Origin: Cryobacterium tagatosivorans
GTDB lineage: Bacteria > Actinomycetota > Actinomycetes > Actinomycetales > Microbacteriaceae
Length of the DNA stretch: 64,000 nucleotides
NCBI RefSeq assembly: GCF_004402215.1
Contig: NZ_SOEZ01000079.1
Span: 1-64,000 of the forward strand
Reading direction: 5' to 3'
Under the pieces are notes generated by a model. That model saw nothing but the letters and a program-made list of their open reading frames with translations. It was not told where the DNA came from and searched no databases. Made by a program: the position numbers and the translations under genes. Of this stretch, positions 16,059 through 24,279 are shown one piece after another; the stretch's first letter is position 1; each line of letters opens with the position of its first letter.

Positions 16059-17108
16059 TCAGAGCTCGTTCTGCCTCGGGATGACGACCTGCTTGATGAT
16101 CATCAGGGCGGACGCCGCCACGGGGATCGCGATCAGCGCGCCCAGGAGGCCCAGCAGCGAGCCGCCGGCCAGCGCCGCGATCACGACGACGGCGCCCGGC
16201 ACCGCCACGGCGCGGCTCATGATGTGCGGGCTGAGCACGTATGCCTCCACCTGCATGTAGATCAGGTAGTAAATGGCCGCGGCGATGACGGTCTCCGTCG
16301 AGCTGCCGATGCCCGGGATCAGGCAGGTCAGCACGATGATCACCGATCCGGTGATCGTCCCGACGAGCGGGATCAGCGAGAACAGGAACGCGATGAACGC
16401 GAGCAGGGCCGGGAACGGCGCCCCGATGATCGACAGGAAGATGAAGCTGAGCACGCCGTTGCAGGCGGCGAGGGCGGCCTGGCCGACGACGTAGCGGCCG
16501 ACGGCGGTCGTGATCTGGTCGCTCAGGTCGGCGAAGCGTTCCCGCTTGGAGGCGGGCACGAGCTGGTACACACCGCGCTTCATGCTGTTGAGCGACGCGG
16601 TGAAGTAGAGGGTGAGGATGACGATGATCAGGGCGCCGAACAGGCCGCTGATGATCGCGAGGCCGGACTGGATGGCCGTCGTGGTGATGGTCGTGAGGTT
16701 CGTGCCGAGGAAATCGGTGGCCGACTTCACCACCGCGTCGACGTCGAGCCCGGGGAACTGCTTCTGGATGTCCGCCAGGAAGGTGGCGGTGTTGACCGCC
16801 TTGACCAGGTCGGGGATGGCCCGGGAGAGCGCGGACACCTGGTCGACGATGATCGGGACCACGGCGAAGACCAGCCCGGTGAGCACGCCGACGACACCCG
16901 CGACGACCGTGAGGATCGCCGCCCAGCGGGGGAACTTGCGCTTCTGCAGCCAGGACACCGCCGGGTCGAGGCCGAGCGCGATGAACAGCGCCGCACCGAT
17001 GTAGACGATGATCGTCTGCAGCGACACCACCGACGTGATGATGAGCAGGCCCAGGCCGACGCCCAGCGTACCGATCAGGCCGACGCGAAACGCGTTCTGG
17101 ATCTTCAC
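16059..17108 (-). CDS. AI-2E/PerM-family permease
   Basis: A 349-residue multi-pass membrane protein of the AI-2E transporter (PF01594) family. Hydrophobic segments at about 10-30, 32-50 and 65-90 are followed by a large amphipathic stretch (95-150), then five more segments including the conserved I-P-L-V-G-T-I region and P-x-I-M-S-R-A-V. The family includes autoinducer exporters and Na+/H+ antiporters; the substrate here is unknown. GTG 17108 has GGGGGA upstream. It is 24 bases downstream of the coiled-coil gene and probably co-transcribed with it. Confidence 0.87.
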   Translation of the reverse strand: MKIQNAFRVGLIGTLGVGLGLLIITSVVSLQTIIVYIGAALFIALGLDPAVSWLQKRKFPRWAAILTVVAGVVGVLTGLVFAVVPIIVDQVSALSRAIPDLVKAVNTATFLADIQKQFPGLDVDAVVKSATDFLGTNLTTITTTAIQSGLAIISGLFGALIIVILTLYFTASLNSMKRGVYQLVPASKRERFADLSDQITTAVGRYVVGQAALAACNGVLSFIFLSIIGAPFPALLAFIAFLFSLIPLVGTITGSVIIVLTCLIPGIGSSTETVIAAAIYYLIYMQVEAYVLSPHIMSRAVAVPGAVVVIAALAGGSLLGLLGALIAIPVAASALMIIKQVVIPRQNEL

Positions 17109-17132
17109 GCGGATTCCCCCAAAATCTCGGAC

Positions 17133-18746
17133 CTACTTGTCGGCGTTGTTGACTCTCTCCGCCTGAGTGAGCACGCTGCGGAGGCTCTCGAAGTAGCCGG
17201 CCACCGCGTCGCGCTCAATCCTAATCTGGGAGAGGCGGTCTTCCGCGTCGGAGACCAGCAGGCGTGTCCGCTTGGTCGTGTCCCTGGTGAGGGCCTTGGC
17301 CTTCGCCTCGGCGTCGCGAACGATGCGGTCCGCGTCGGCCTGAGCCTGCTTCCGCTGGGCCGCGGCTTCCTCGCGGGCGCCCGTGTCGAGCGTTTCGTTG
17401 ATCGCACGCAGTTCGAGGGTGCGGGCTGTGGTGTCGGCGAGCTGGGTGTCGGCCTCGGCCTGGAACGTGTTCAGCAGCAGCACCGCCTCCTGGTGACGGG
17501 ACAGGTGCTCCTGCTCCGCCTCGTCCCGCCTGGCCTTCAGCTCCAGTTCGAGGTCGGCCCTGGTCTGGTCGATCTCGCGCCGCAGCTTGGCTGCCTCGCG
17601 TTCGCCCTTCTTCCGCCCGGCCGTCAGCTTGTTCTCGAGGTCGATCCTGGCCTGCTCGGCTTCGGCGACGAAGTCCGCCGTGGCCTGCTCGTTCTCGCGG
17701 GCCAGGTCCGCCCTGGCCTGCTCCAGCTCCGACGCCAGGTCTGCCCTGGCCTTGTCGATCCTGCGCGCGGCCGCGGCTCGTTCGGCGTCCAGCTCGCGGC
17801 CCAGGTCCGTGTGCGCCTGCTCATGCTCGATCTGGCGGGCGGTCCGGTCCGCCTCCACCTCACGGGCGAGGTCGGTTCGGGTCTGCTCGACCTGCTCCGC
17901 CAGCGACGCCCGGGTCGTTTCGGCATCGTGGGCCAGCTCGATCCGCGACTGCTCGCCGTCGCGGGCGAGGTCGAGGCGTGCCTGTTCGGTCTCGGCGGCC
18001 AGGTCGATCCGGGCCTGCTCGGTCTCACGTGCCAGGTCGGCCCGCTCCTGGTCGAGCTCGTGCGCCACCTCAGCGCGGGTGAGTTCGGTCTCTGCGGTCA
18101 GCCCGGCGGCGACCTCGCGCGCCACGGTCGCCTCGCGCTGCGCGACAACGCGCACCTCGGCGGCCTCCCGCTCGGCCTCGGAGCGCAACGCGGCGGCTTC
18201 ACGCTTGACCGTAGCCCGCACTTCAGCGGCCTCGGTGGCTACGGCCCCGCGGATCGCGGCGGCCGCCTGCACGGCGTCCTGGCTGAGCGACGCGGCTTCT
18301 GCCCGGGCGGCGGCGAGCAGAGCGTCGGCCTCGGCCTGCGCGTCGTCGAGCATGCGCCCGGCCCGCACCGTCGCATCGGAGAGCGTGCTCTCGGCGCGCT
18401 CGGTGGCTTCCCGGACCAGTTCCTCGACCTCGCCGGCAGCGGAGGAGCGCAGCTTCTCCGCGTCGATGTCGGCCTGGGCGATCACGCGGGTCGACTGTTC
18501 CTCGGCGACGCGCAGGGTGTTCTCGAGCTTCGTGCCCAGCCCGGAGAACGTGGGGCTGCCCACTTCTTCGATCTCGGCGCTCAGGTCATCGATCCGGGCG
18601 GTGAGCCGCTTGATTTCCTTGCCGGCCTCCGCGCCCTGGGTGTTGGCCTGGATGAGGTCGCGACGCAGGCCCTGGATGGCCTTGTCGACCTCGTCCTTGT
18701 CGTACCCGCGAAAAACCTGGGTGAATTCAGCGTCGTCTACCGCCAC
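17133..18746 (-). CDS. DivIVA-type, hendecad-repeat coiled-coil protein (FilP/Scy-like)
   Basis: A 537-residue, almost entirely helical protein. Residues 1-35 (E-F-T-Q-V-F-R-G-Y-D-K-D-E-V-D) are a DivIVA-like N-terminal module. Residues 40-225 are Ala/Glu/Arg coiled coil. Residues 227-369 are thirteen uninterrupted 11-residue repeats of the type L-A-R-E-x-E-Q-A-R-x-D. The rest is further coiled coil ending near 530. There is no membrane segment. This is the build of actinobacterial cytoskeletal scaffolds such as FilP and Scy that work with DivIVA in polar growth; that role is inferred. GTG start has AAGGAGGAG upstream. Confidence 0.75.
   Translation of the reverse strand: MAVDDAEFTQVFRGYDKDEVDKAIQGLRRDLIQANTQGAEAGKEIKRLTARIDDLSAEIEEVGSPTFSGLGTKLENTLRVAEEQSTRVIAQADIDAEKLRSSAAGEVEELVREATERAESTLSDATVRAGRMLDDAQAEADALLAAARAEAASLSQDAVQAAAAIRGAVATEAAEVRATVKREAAALRSEAEREAAEVRVVAQREATVAREVAAGLTAETELTRAEVAHELDQERADLARETEQARIDLAAETEQARLDLARDGEQSRIELAHDAETTRASLAEQVEQTRTDLAREVEADRTARQIEHEQAHTDLGRELDAERAAAARRIDKARADLASELEQARADLARENEQATADFVAEAEQARIDLENKLTAGRKKGEREAAKLRREIDQTRADLELELKARRDEAEQEHLSRHQEAVLLLNTFQAEADTQLADTTARTLELRAINETLDTGAREEAAAQRKQAQADADRIVRDAEAKAKALTRDTTKRTRLLVSDAEDRLSQIRIERDAVAGYFESLRSVLTQAERVNNADK
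17640..18068 (-). repeat. Thirteen 33-bp coding units (11-residue repeats)
   Basis: The stretch encoding residues 227-369 of the coiled-coil protein is 13 consecutive 33-bp units with no insertion. The best conserved positions give L-A-x-E-x-E-Q-A-R-x-D. DNA identity between units is high enough (recurrent ctggcctgctc and gccaggtc on the plus strand) to suggest growth by tandem duplication. Confidence 0.85.
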
Positions 18747-18812
18747 GGCTATCTCCTCCTTGTCGGGCTCGCATGCAGGCCCGATCGGTCGAATGCGGGG
18801 GGAGCCTCTCTG

Positions 18813-18818
18813 ATTTTA
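18813..18818 (-). promoter_or_regulatory. Candidate -10 for the coiled-coil gene
   Basis: TAAAAT on the minus strand, 66 bases upstream of the GTG start. No good -35 is seen. The 316-base divergent gap 18747-19062 otherwise shows no gene; TATCGT near 18966 is a weak candidate for the opposite direction. Confidence 0.4.
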
Positions 18819-19062
18819 GTGCATGCCGGGCGCTCCGGGCCCCTCCCATCTTCAGGGGCCCGCATCCCGGCCCCATCCCGACCCCGAATCCCGTCACCCC
18901 TCCCGTGCCAGGAGGGGCCAGCGAGGCTTCCGGAGACTATTAGGCGCCTCTCAGGGGCATCAAGTATCGTAGAACGACTGTGTCTGTTGCCATCCGGACG
19001 CGAAAAGCGTCGTGCACACCCAGCGCGGCACTCGCCGGTCGGCAACATTAGGAAGGTTCTAC

Positions 19063-20925
19063 GTGCGTTTCGTTCTTGCCATCGTGGCATTCGTTCTCGC
19101 GGCCGTGATGATCATGCTCGGCATCGCGCAGCGAACGGTTTTTCTGGAACCGGCATCCACCAGCCTCAGCGTGACCGTCGAGGGCGGCGACCGGTATGCG
19201 GTCATCACCTCGAAGGCGCTCCGGGCCAACCCGGGCAACCAGACGATCACGGTCTCCGGACCGGGCACCGTTTTCCTGGCCTACGGCCGGTCCGCGGATG
19301 TCGACGCCTGGCTCTCCGAGGAGGCGCACGCGGAAATCGGGTTCGCACGCACGACCGGCAAGCTGACCAGCACGAGCGCCGGCGAAGCGGACCCGGCGGC
19401 GAGCCCCACCGCCACCCCGACCGCAGTCCCCACCCCGTCGGCCACCGCGGCGCCCGACGCCCCGGCCGCGGATGCCGAGCCCGCCGTCGCCGGCGCGAAC
19501 CCGGCCGGGTCCGACCTCTGGCTCGAGGAGTTCACCGCCGACCGCGACCTCAAGACCCGGATCAACGTTCCGGCCGGAATCTCGGTGATCGTCGCCAGCG
19601 ACGGCACCCAGCCGGCCCCCACGAAGATCACCCTGGACTGGCCCGCCGACAATGCGACGCCGCTGGCCGGACCGCTGATCGCCGGGGGAGCGGTCCTGCT
19701 CCTGATCGGACTCATCCTGTACCTGCTCGCGCTGATGCACATGCGCCGCTCCCGGGGCCCGCGCCGCAACCTGCCGAAGGGCCCGCGGATGCCGCGCCTT
19801 CCCCGCGCCCCGCGGCCGAAGTCGATCAAGGCCAATGAGATCACCGGCCCCCGACGCTCGATCACCCGGTCATTCCTCGCGGTCGTGCCCGTTGTCCTCG
19901 TGTCGAGCCTCGCGCTCAGCGGCTGCTCGGCCGATTTCTGGCCGAGCACGTCCTCGAAGCCGAGCGCCGCGGCCAGCCCCACCGCGGGTGCCTCCGATGC
20001 GCCGAAACAAGCCGAGGATGTCCCCCCGCCCGCAGTCACCGTGCCCCAGCTCGAGCGCATCGTGCGCAAGATCGCCGTGCTCACCAGGGACGCGGACGTC
20101 GCCCTGGACGCCGAGGCCCTCGCGACCAGGTTCACCGGCCCGGCGCTCGAACAACGGCTGGCGAACTACACGATCCGGACCAAGATCAAGAAGTTCGCGG
20201 CGCTGCCGGCGCTGCCGGCGTCGCCGCTCACGCTGACCCTGCCGCAGCAGTCATCGGCCTGGCCGCGCGTGGTGATGACCGTGATCCTGGACAAGGACAA
20301 CCCGACCGTCGCGCCGACGGCCATCGTGCTCCGGCAGGAGAACCCCCGCGCCAACTACCTCGTCGAATACGCCGTCCAGCTCGAGGCCGCAGCGCAGGTG
20401 CCCGGCGTGGCTCCGGCCGTGATCGGCGCGCCCCTCATCGCCCCCGACTCCAAGCTGCTTCTGATGCCGCCGGAGCAGATCGCGGCAGCCTACGCCGACG
20501 TCCTGCTGAAGGGCGAGGCGAGCGAGTTCTTCGACCTCTTCGAGGCCAAGGGAGACACGTTCCGCACCCAGGTCGGCCTGGAGAAGAAGACCGAGAAGAA
20601 GGCCAAGCTGCCCAAGACGGCCTCGATCGCGTTCGGCACCGCGGTCGGCACCGGCAAGACCATCGCCCTGGCGACCAACGACTCCGGGAGCATCGTCGCC
20701 GTGAGCATCAAGGAGACGGAGACCGTCAAGCCCGTCGATGCCGGCGCGACCGTCAGCCCCGAGGGTGCGAGCAAGGCCCTGTCCGGCGTCTCGGCGACGG
20801 CCAAGGGCATCCAGAGCATCTACGGCGATCAGCTCCTCTTCCATGTGCCTGCCGCCGGTTCTACCGACAAAATCGTTCTCCTTGGCTTCGCCCAGGGACT
20901 GATCTCATCAGCGGAGCTCAAATGA
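19063..20925 (+). CDS. Envelope protein with internal lipobox, unknown function
   Basis: A 620-residue protein I cannot assign to a named family. TM1 is residues 1-20. Residues 25-200 are an exported region with a Pro/Ala/Thr-rich low-complexity part (about 103-150). TM2 is about 201-226, followed by an Arg/Lys/Pro-rich cytosolic loop (227-268). A second hydrophobic stretch (269-287) ends in L-A-L-S-G-C (Cys288), a good lipobox. An exported C-terminal domain (about 320-620) has V-P-Q-L-E-R-I near its start. It may be a fusion of a membrane protein and a lipoprotein. GTG 19063 is set by AGGAAGG at 19050. Its stop overlaps the next start. Confidence 0.7.
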   Translation: MRFVLAIVAFVLAAVMIMLGIAQRTVFLEPASTSLSVTVEGGDRYAVITSKALRANPGNQTITVSGPGTVFLAYGRSADVDAWLSEEAHAEIGFARTTGKLTSTSAGEADPAASPTATPTAVPTPSATAAPDAPAADAEPAVAGANPAGSDLWLEEFTADRDLKTRINVPAGISVIVASDGTQPAPTKITLDWPADNATPLAGPLIAGGAVLLLIGLILYLLALMHMRRSRGPRRNLPKGPRMPRLPRAPRPKSIKANEITGPRRSITRSFLAVVPVVLVSSLALSGCSADFWPSTSSKPSAAASPTAGASDAPKQAEDVPPPAVTVPQLERIVRKIAVLTRDADVALDAEALATRFTGPALEQRLANYTIRTKIKKFAALPALPASPLTLTLPQQSSAWPRVVMTVILDKDNPTVAPTAIVLRQENPRANYLVEYAVQLEAAAQVPGVAPAVIGAPLIAPDSKLLLMPPEQIAAAYADVLLKGEASEFFDLFEAKGDTFRTQVGLEKKTEKKAKLPKTASIAFGTAVGTGKTIALATNDSGSIVAVSIKETETVKPVDAGATVSPEGASKALSGVSATAKGIQSIYGDQLLFHVPAAGSTDKIVLLGFAQGLISSAELK

Positions 20926-21887
20926 CCAACGTCCCACCATCCGGCGTCAACCTGCGCGGGGCCGTCGACCTGTCCTCGCTCGTGAACCGCCCGGCCGCTC
21001 CGGCCCCCGGCGCACCGGCCGTGCCCGCCGCCGGCGGTCCGGTGCCCGTGCCCAGTCTCGTCCTCGAGGGCACCGACGCGAATTTCGGTGAGGTGCTCGA
21101 GCTGTCGATGACCGTCCCCGTCATCGTCGACCTGTGGGCCGAGTGGTGCGAGCCCTGCAAGCAGCTCACCCCCGTGCTCGAGAAGCTCATCGCGGAGTAC
21201 GACGGCAGGTTCGTCCTGGCCAAGGTCGACGTTGATTCGAACCCGCAGCTGTCCCAGGCCTTCGCGGCGCAGTCGATCCCCACGGTCGCAGCCGTGATCG
21301 GCGGCCAGCCCGTGCAGCTCTTCAGCGGAGCGATCCCCGAGGCGCAAGTGCGCGAGGTGTTCGTGCGGGTTCTCGAACTCGCCGCCCAGCACGGCGTGAC
21401 CGGGACCGCCAGCGCCCCGGAGGGAGCCGGGGTCCAGGACACGGCCGCCGAGACCGTCCCGGCCGAACCGGAACTCCCGCCGCACCACCGCGAGGCCTAC
21501 GAGGCCATTGAACGCGGCGACTACGACCTGGCCATCACCGAATACGGCACGGCCCTGGCCAAGGACCCCCGCGACCAGATGGCCGTCGCCGGGCTCGCCC
21601 AGGTTCGCCTGCTGGCGCGGCTCCAGGGAAGGTCGATCGCCGAGATCCGGTCCGCCGCCGCGGCCGCGCCCGACGATCTCGACGCCCAGCTCCTCGTCGC
21701 CGACCTCGACCTGTCGGGCGGACACGTCGAAGACGCCTTCGACCGCCTGCTGACGCTTTTCCCCGCCCAGGACGCGGCCGGCAAGAACACCATCCGCGAG
21801 CGCATCCTCGAGCTCTTCCAGGTCGTCGGCCTCGAGGACCCCCGGGTGCCGCCGACTCGCTCCCGGCTCACCGCGCTGCTCTACTAA
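20922..21887 (+). CDS. Thioredoxin-domain protein with TPR tail (YbbN/CnoX-like)
   Basis: A 321-residue protein. After a Pro/Ala-rich 45-residue leader, a thioredoxin fold (about 50-155) carries W-C-E-P-C (Cys76/Cys79) and the cis-Pro in S-I-P-T. The C-terminal half (185-321) is helical, with TPR-like units (A-I-E-R-G-D-Y-D-L-A-I-T-E-Y). This matches YbbN/CnoX, a redox-linked holdase that hands clients to GroEL, except that E. coli CnoX has lost the CxxC that is kept here. No signal peptide is visible, so it is probably cytosolic. ATG overlaps the upstream stop (ATGA). Confidence 0.85.
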   Translation: MTNVPPSGVNLRGAVDLSSLVNRPAAPAPGAPAVPAAGGPVPVPSLVLEGTDANFGEVLELSMTVPVIVDLWAEWCEPCKQLTPVLEKLIAEYDGRFVLAKVDVDSNPQLSQAFAAQSIPTVAAVIGGQPVQLFSGAIPEAQVREVFVRVLELAAQHGVTGTASAPEGAGVQDTAAETVPAEPELPPHHREAYEAIERGDYDLAITEYGTALAKDPRDQMAVAGLAQVRLLARLQGRSIAEIRSAAAAAPDDLDAQLLVADLDLSGGHVEDAFDRLLTLFPAQDAAGKNTIRERILELFQVVGLEDPRVPPTRSRLTALLY

Positions 21888-21912
21888 GCCCCCCGCGAGG
21901 TCGCCGCCGAAC

Positions 21913-21959
21913 TGCGGAGAAAGTACCTTCGATCTGATATTGAGGGTACTTTTTCCGCA
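21913..21959. repeat. Intergenic palindrome, family B copy 1
   Basis: TGCGGAGAAAGTACC (21913-21927) pairs with GGTACTTTTTCCGCA (21945-21959) with one mismatch, and a wobble pair extends the stem inward by three. It lies between the convergent thioredoxin-TPR gene and glgB. The core GCGGA-N-AAAGTACCTT recurs at 29059. Confidence 0.88.
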
Positions 21960-21989
21960 ACTGGGCCCGAAGCGACCGCCCGCGATAAA

Positions 21990-24233
21990 TTACGGACGGC
22001 GGAGCTTCAGCCAGAGTCCGGCCAGCGGGGGCAGCGTCAGCGTCGCGGATGCCGGCCGGCCGGCCCACGGTTCGTCGGTCGCAGTGACGCCGCCGAGATT
22101 GCCGACTCCGGAGCCGCCGAAGTCGGCGGCATCCGTGTTGAGGATCTCTTCCCACTCACCGGCGAAGGGCAGGCCGATGCGGTGGTCGTTATGCGGATGC
22201 CCGGCGAAGTTGAAGATGCAGGCCACGGGGTTGCCGTCGTTGTCCCAGCGCAGGAACGAGACCACGTTCTGGGTCGCCCCGCCGCCGTCGAGCATCTCGA
22301 GGCCGCCGGCGTCGTTGTCACGAGCCCAGAGGCTGGAGGTGGCCCGGTACACCCGGTTGAGCTGGCCGACGAGGTTGAACAGGCCGCGATGGGCGGGCTG
22401 GTCGAGCATCCACCAGTCCAGGCCCCTGGCCTCGCTCCACTCCGAGCGCTGGCCGAATTCCTGCCCCATGAACAGGAGCTGCTTGCCGGGGTGAGCCCAC
22501 ATGAACGACAGGTAGGCGCGCACATTGGCGAGCTGCTGCCAGGAATCTCCGGGCATCTTCGAGACCAACGAGCCCTTGCCGTGCACGACCTCGTCGTGGC
22601 TGATCGGCAGCAGGAAGTTCTCGCTGAAGGCGTAGACGAAGGAGAAGGTGATCTCGTTGTGGTGGTACGAACGGTACATCGGGTCGACGTGCATGTACTC
22701 GAGCGTGTCGTGCATCCAGCCCATGTTCCATTTGAAGCCGAAGCCGAGCCCGCCGGTCGAGGTGGGCGCCGTGACGCCGCCCCAGTTCGTTGACTCCTCT
22801 GCGATCATGACCGTGCCGGGGTTGCGCTTGTACGCGGTCGCCGTCACCTCCTGCAACAGGCTGATCGCCTCCAGGTTCTCGTTTCCGCCGTGGATGTTCG
22901 GCAGCCAGGCCCCGTCCTCCCTGGAGTAGTCGAGGTAGAGCATCGAGGCGACGGCGTCGACCCGCAGGCCGTCGATGTGGAACTCCTCCAGCCAGTACAG
23001 CGCATTGGCGACGAGGAAGTTGCGCACCTGCTTCTGGCCGAAGTCGAAGACGTAGGTGCCCCAGTCCATCTGCTCGCCGCGCCGGGGGTCGGGGTGTTCG
23101 TAGAGCGCCTGCCCGTCGAACCGCGCCAACGCGAAGTCGTCCTTGGGGAAGTGGCCGGGCACCCAGTCCATGATCACGCCGATGCCGGCCTGGTGCAGCC
23201 GGTCGATCAGGTAGCGCAGGTCGTCCGGGTGGCCGAACCGGCTCGTCGGCGCGTAATAGCCGGTGACCTGGTAGCCCCAGGAGCCACCGAACGGATGCTC
23301 CGACAGCGGCATGAACTCGACGTGCGTGTAGGCCAGCTCGTGCAGGTACCCGATGAGCTCGTCCGCCAGGTCCCGGTAGCCGAGCCCCGGTCGCCAGGAA
23401 CCCACGTGCATCTCGTAGATGCTCATCGGCTGGTCGTGCGGGTCGGTGGCCGACCGCGTTCGCAGCCACTCGTCATCCGCCCACTGGTAGTCGGACGTGC
23501 CGATCACGGACGCCGTCTTCGGCGGAACCTCCGTGTAGCGGGCCATCGGGTCGGCCTTCCGCACCCAGTCGCCCGACTGCGCGAGCATCTCGAACTTGTA
23601 GTTGGCGCCGGGGTCGAGGCCGGGGATGAACAGCTCCCACACCCCGGTACTGCCCATGTTGCGCATGGCGTGGGTCGCGCCGCTCCAGCCGTTGAAGTCG
23701 CCGATGACCCGCGCGGCCTGCGCGTGCGGCGCCCAGACGGAGAAGGATGTCCCACTCGTGCTGCCGAGGACGCCCGCGTGCTCGCGGTGGTGGGCGCCGA
23801 GCACGTCCCAGAGCCGCTCGTGGCGACCCTCGCCGATCAGGTGCAGGTCGAGTTCGCCGAGCGTGGGCAGGTAGCGGTAAGGGTCGTCGGCGATCCAGTT
23901 GGGCGCGCCCTCGTAGAGGGTCTCCAGGGTGTAGTCCTGCAGGCCGAGGGTGCTGACGCCCTGCCAGATGCCCTGGTCGAGGTGCGTGAGCTCGATGTGG
24001 GCGCCGCTGGCGAGGACCGCGAAGACCTCGGTCGCGAGCGGCCGGAGGGCACGGATGACGACGAGCGGGTCCTGCACGCCGGCCGCGTTGACGAGGTGCT
24101 GGCCGAGGACCTCGTGCGGGTTGTAGTAGCGCCCTTCGGCGACCGCCCGGAGAACGTGGGCCGGGACGGCTGGGACGCTCGCGTGCGAGCCGTTCGCCGG
24201 TCCGTCGACCGGTCCGTCTGCCGCGTGCCTCAT
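21990..24233 (-). CDS. glgB: 1,4-alpha-glucan branching enzyme
   Basis: GlgB (GH13), 747 residues, which makes alpha-1,6 branches. The N-terminal N1 region and CBM48-like domain (about 20-230) precede the (beta/alpha)8 barrel with D-G-L-R-V-D-A-V-A (nucleophile Asp), A-E-E-S (acid/base Glu) and S-H-D-E-V. The C-terminal beta domain ends with L-K-L-R-R. Length fits the actinobacterial long form. Lies 46 bases after glgE on the same strand: a glgE-glgB operon. In the GlgE pathway GlgB branches the maltosyl-extended chains. Confidence 0.96.
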   Translation of the reverse strand: MRHAADGPVDGPANGSHASVPAVPAHVLRAVAEGRYYNPHEVLGQHLVNAAGVQDPLVVIRALRPLATEVFAVLASGAHIELTHLDQGIWQGVSTLGLQDYTLETLYEGAPNWIADDPYRYLPTLGELDLHLIGEGRHERLWDVLGAHHREHAGVLGSTSGTSFSVWAPHAQAARVIGDFNGWSGATHAMRNMGSTGVWELFIPGLDPGANYKFEMLAQSGDWVRKADPMARYTEVPPKTASVIGTSDYQWADDEWLRTRSATDPHDQPMSIYEMHVGSWRPGLGYRDLADELIGYLHELAYTHVEFMPLSEHPFGGSWGYQVTGYYAPTSRFGHPDDLRYLIDRLHQAGIGVIMDWVPGHFPKDDFALARFDGQALYEHPDPRRGEQMDWGTYVFDFGQKQVRNFLVANALYWLEEFHIDGLRVDAVASMLYLDYSREDGAWLPNIHGGNENLEAISLLQEVTATAYKRNPGTVMIAEESTNWGGVTAPTSTGGLGFGFKWNMGWMHDTLEYMHVDPMYRSYHHNEITFSFVYAFSENFLLPISHDEVVHGKGSLVSKMPGDSWQQLANVRAYLSFMWAHPGKQLLFMGQEFGQRSEWSEARGLDWWMLDQPAHRGLFNLVGQLNRVYRATSSLWARDNDAGGLEMLDGGGATQNVVSFLRWDNDGNPVACIFNFAGHPHNDHRIGLPFAGEWEEILNTDAADFGGSGVGNLGGVTATDEPWAGRPASATLTLPPLAGLWLKLRRP

Positions 24234-24279
24234 CCGTGCCGTCCGTTCGTTCGTGGTGACTGGTTCATGAGCGTAGCCT

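Noticed and set aside
16224-19838. A 1204-codon open frame on the plus strand opposite the permease and coiled-coil genes
   Set aside because: It is antisense to genes with clear families and good ribosome sites, has composition typical of GC-rich shadow frames, and shows no recognisable domain.
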